Below the pieces are notes generated by a model. It did no database searches. It was not told where the DNA came from and was given only the letters and a program-made list of their open reading frames with translations. The position numbers were made by a program, and so were the translations under genes. From the NCBI GenBank assembly GCA_902631785.1, contig CACOZT010000001.1, forward strand, positions 196,741 through 260,740: a DNA stretch of 64,000 nt. Direction: 5' to 3'. This document shows, one piece after another, positions 61,384 to 64,000 of the stretch. This DNA comes from an uncultured SAR86 cluster bacterium (GTDB taxonomy: Bacteria; Pseudomonadota; Gammaproteobacteria; Magnimaribacterales; D2472). Position 1 is the first letter of the stretch. Every line of letters begins with the position of its first letter.

Positions 61384-62106
61384 ATGAAAAAAAATGTAGC
61401 AGTAATTGGTTCATCTGGTGCGATAGGCAATGCTGTATCTAAAATCCTTTTAGATGATGAATCAGTTAAATCTGTATACAATTTTTCTAGATCGACTAGT
61501 CCAAATACTTCTGATAAAGAGAACAAAATATACATTGATATTGAAAATGAAGAATCTATAAAAGATGCAGTTGAGAAAATTCCACAAGATATAAGATTTG
61601 ACTTAATATTTGTTGCTACTGGAATACTTCATAATGACAATGATGTTTATCCTGAGAAAAGTATTCGTGACATTTCTTCTGAAAGATTCAAAAAAGTTCT
61701 GATGATAAATACGGTTGGACCGGCTCTAGTCGGCAAATACTTTATTCCTTTTCTGAATAAAGAAAACAAAAATGTTTTTGCTTTTCTGAGTGCTCGAGTT
61801 GGAAGCATTTCAGATAATAAAATTGGTGGCTGGTATTCATATCGCGCAAGCAAAACTGCCCTAAATCAAGTTGTAAAAAATTTTAGTATAGAAATCAAAA
61901 GATCAAATCCAAATTCAATCTTTATAGGGTTGCAACCTGGCACTGTAAAAAGTAACTTGAGCAAGCCCTTTGAGAAGAATGTACAGTCTGAAAATTTATT
62001 TACCCCAGATTATAGTGCTACAAAGCTCTTAGAGGTTATAGATGCACTAACTTCTGATGATTCTGGTAAATTGTATGCTTGGAATGGAGAAGAAATTCAA
62101 CCATAA
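61384..62106 (+). CDS. SDR-family oxidoreductase
   Basis: VAVIGSSGAIGNAVSKIL Rossmann, GWYSYRASKTALNQ (YxxxK). Confidence 0.9.
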   Translation: MKKNVAVIGSSGAIGNAVSKILLDDESVKSVYNFSRSTSPNTSDKENKIYIDIENEESIKDAVEKIPQDIRFDLIFVATGILHNDNDVYPEKSIRDISSERFKKVLMINTVGPALVGKYFIPFLNKENKNVFAFLSARVGSISDNKIGGWYSYRASKTALNQVVKNFSIEIKRSNPNSIFIGLQPGTVKSNLSKPFEKNVQSENLFTPDYSATKLLEVIDALTSDDSGKLYAWNGEEIQP

Positions 62107-62133
62107 AAAAACCCAGCATGAAGCTGGGTTTTT
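62105..62133. terminator. Bidirectional intrinsic terminator between convergent SDR and proteorhodopsin genes
   Basis: AAAAAACCCAGC-ATGAA-GCTGGGTTTTT, A/T tracts on both sides. Confidence 0.9.
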
Positions 62134-62147
62134 CTGAATAAAAACTA

Positions 62148-62879
62148 TTATTCTGAGTCGCTAACAGCAGCTACATAAATAGCTAAACCAAATGCGATTT
62201 TGTTAATGAAATCAGCATAGTTATAGATTAAGTTAGCGTTCGCCATGTCAGCATTATCTCCGACACCTACCCAATATCCTATTGGATAAATTGCCCAACC
62301 TATAGTAACAATTAATCTAATTGTTCCGAAGGCACTTTGAGCAGCGGCATTACCACTTGAAGCATTAAGTTTTCCAGCTTCACCAGAAAATACTTCATAA
62401 ATGATATATAACCAAGCGATTACTCCAACGATACCAGCAGCATTTGCTGGAGCAGATCCAGTTTCTCCCATGAAACCAGCGATAAGCATTACTAATGATG
62501 CTCCAAGTAGTTTCCAGAATAGACCAGAGCTTACGTTTGTGCATACTTTAAGAATCAAGTAGAACTCGATAATTTGAAGTGGCACAGTAATTAGCCAGTC
62601 AATGTATCTGTATACAGTTGGTGATGTACCTGTATCGGCCCAAACACCTCTCATATATAGATAATGCCAAAACGCCACACCAGTAACTAAACCAGCGACT
62701 GATAATGAAGTTTTCCATTTGCCGTGTACTCTGTCTCTTTCTACAAAGAAGAATACAGTAGCAGCTAGCATAGCAGCAGTTACAATCCAGAATGACATTC
62801 CTGTCATATCGCTTGTGCTTAGATCTGAAGCAAAAGCAGGAAGCGCAACCACGCCTGCAAGTGTTAATAAAAATTTCAT
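62148..62879 (-). CDS. Proteorhodopsin, light-driven proton pump (blue-type, Q105)
   Basis: VYRYIDWLITVPLQIIEFYLIL (D97, Q105, E108 by alignment to GPR numbering), NKIAFGLAIYVAA retinal Lys; signal peptide MKFLLTLAGVVALPAFAS; tracked ORF extends to 62909. Confidence 0.97.
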   Translation of the reverse strand: MKFLLTLAGVVALPAFASDLSTSDMTGMSFWIVTAAMLAATVFFFVERDRVHGKWKTSLSVAGLVTGVAFWHYLYMRGVWADTGTSPTVYRYIDWLITVPLQIIEFYLILKVCTNVSSGLFWKLLGASLVMLIAGFMGETGSAPANAAGIVGVIAWLYIIYEVFSGEAGKLNASSGNAAAQSAFGTIRLIVTIGWAIYPIGYWVGVGDNADMANANLIYNYADFINKIAFGLAIYVAAVSDSE

Positions 62880-62942
62880 ATATAACTCCTTATATAAGTA
62901 GTGGAGCAATAATTTACTCCCCCCATTTCATATGAACTTCTT

Positions 62943-62971
62943 ATGATACAAAAATCTTAAAAATGTATCAA
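62943..62971 (-). promoter_or_regulatory. Predicted proteorhodopsin promoter (TTGATA-N17-TATCAT) overlapping inverted repeat
   Basis: Minus strand -35 at 62971-62966, -10 at 62948-62943; TGATACA-N13-TGTATCA inverted repeat 62944-62970. Confidence 0.6.
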
Positions 62972-63108
62972 ATTTGAGCTATGTAATATAAATCACTGTT
63001 ATTTATAGTTATAAATTATGATATTTGTTTTTTTTTCTTCAAAAAAGATAGATTTAAATACTAAAATTAATATCAAACACTTGTGATAATATAAATTTAA
63101 AAAGATTT

Positions 63109-64000
63109 ATGAATAAAAGTTCATCTTCAAAACCATTAAAAGGCATCAAAGTTCTAGAATTTTCTAATATGATAACTTGCTCTTTAGCAGCAATGACTAT
63201 GGCTTCACAAGGGGCAGAAGTGATTAAGGTAGAACCTCCTGAGGGCGGAGATAAAATGAGGCGTTTGGGGACTCAAAAAAATGGTGTATCAGGCTTTTTT
63301 CACAATTGTAATCGAGGTAAAAGATCTCTTGCAATTGATCTCAAATCTAGCGCAGGAGTTAAAGCAGTCAAACAGTTAGCTTCTGAATCAGATATCCTAA
63401 TGCATAACTATAGACCTGGCATTATGGATAAGTTAAACATAGGTTCAAATACTCTTAGAGAGCTTAATCCAAAATTGATCTTTATTGCTGTAAGTGGATT
63501 TGGCACTCAGGGACCAATGGCCAACTTGCCGGCATTTGACCATGTCATACAAGGATTTGCAGGTTTTACAGATTTGCAATCATCTGACGAAAAATCTTTT
63601 GACTACATTAAAACTTTTATTTGTGACAAGGTTACAGCATACACAGTATGTCAGGCAGCAACTGCCGCACTATATGCAAGAACTCATACTAAATCAGGGC
63701 AACATATAGATATTTCCATGTTGCATGCATGTCTCTCATTTATGTGGCCTGATGGAATGATGCATAGAACATTAAAAGATGATGATAGGATTGAAATGTC
63801 TCCAGGATCAGATTATTTTCAAACTATAAATTATAGCGATGGCGGGGTAGCTGTCGCTGCTCTTACTGATGAACATTATGAGGTTCTTCTTCCAATGTTA
63901 GGCTATCCTGAACTTGTGGGTACTCCGATATTTGCTTCAATTGCATCGAGAATGACTAATATGAAAGAGGTGATGAGAACTCACAAAGAACCAAAGAAAG
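63109..64000 (+). CDS. CaiB/BaiF (family III) CoA-transferase, 3' truncated by window edge
   Basis: Manual translation MNKSSSSKPLKGIKVLEFSNMITCSLAAMTMASQGAEVIKVEPPEGGDKMRRLG... ; no stop before the window end, so absent from ORF track. Confidence 0.93.
   Translation, partial: MNKSSSSKPLKGIKVLEFSNMITCSLAAMTMASQGAEVIKVEPPEGGDKMRRLGTQKNGVSGFFHNCNRGKRSLAIDLKSSAGVKAVKQLASESDILMHNYRPGIMDKLNIGSNTLRELNPKLIFIAVSGFGTQGPMANLPAFDHVIQGFAGFTDLQSSDEKSFDYIKTFICDKVTAYTVCQAATAALYARTHTKSGQHIDISMLHACLSFMWPDGMMHRTLKDDDRIEMSPGSDYFQTINYSDGGVAVAALTDEHYEVLLPMLGYPELVGTPIFASIASRMTNMKEVMRTHKEPKK

Noticed and set aside
1-64000. CRISPR array, transposon, prophage or toxin-antitoxin island
   Set aside because: No regularly spaced repeats, transposase, phage structural or cas/TA-like genes seen; the only integrase-like sequence lacks a catalytic domain.
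63109-64000. Assigning the CoA-transferase specifically as formyl-CoA transferase (frc) forming an oxalate pathway with FDH
   Set aside because: Family III substrates cannot be told from a partial sequence and no oxalyl-CoA decarboxylase is visible.

Overview
The window is a very AT-rich, tightly packed bacterial chromosome segment. Its gene content and order (ubiE-ubiJ-ubiB-tatABC, miaB-ybeZ-ybeY-ybeX-lnt, zapA-6S RNA-ygfA, erpA, anmK, proteorhodopsin) fit a streamlined marine gammaproteobacterium, probably SAR86-like. That taxonomic placement is an inference. I annotate about 60 protein-coding genes, one tRNA-Ile(GAT), a 6S RNA, a TPP riboswitch, two intrinsic terminators and several non-coding signals. 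Most of the window is ordinary housekeeping sequence. I found no CRISPR array, transposon, prophage or recognisable defence island. The sites most worth a second look are: (1) a small protein at 59432-59872 with an integrase-N-terminal-like domain, no visible catalytic domain and a C-terminal TM tail; its divergent intergenic region with a formate dehydrogenase gene carries TGTACCCAT repeats spaced near helical multiples, with further copies in opposite orientation inside the gene; (2) a candidate ~76-nt small RNA at 16707-16782 with its own promoter, a pyrimidine-rich loop and a terminator hairpin; (3) a TPP riboswitch whose conserved core doubles as the Shine-Dalgarno of a TonB receptor - PnuT - kinase thiamine-uptake operon; (4) a blue-type (Q105) proteorhodopsin with a near-palindromic promoter; (5) a Pseudomonas-type NAD+ formate dehydrogenase with an inverted repeat in its leader. 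All coordinates and motifs were read by eye and no database search was possible.
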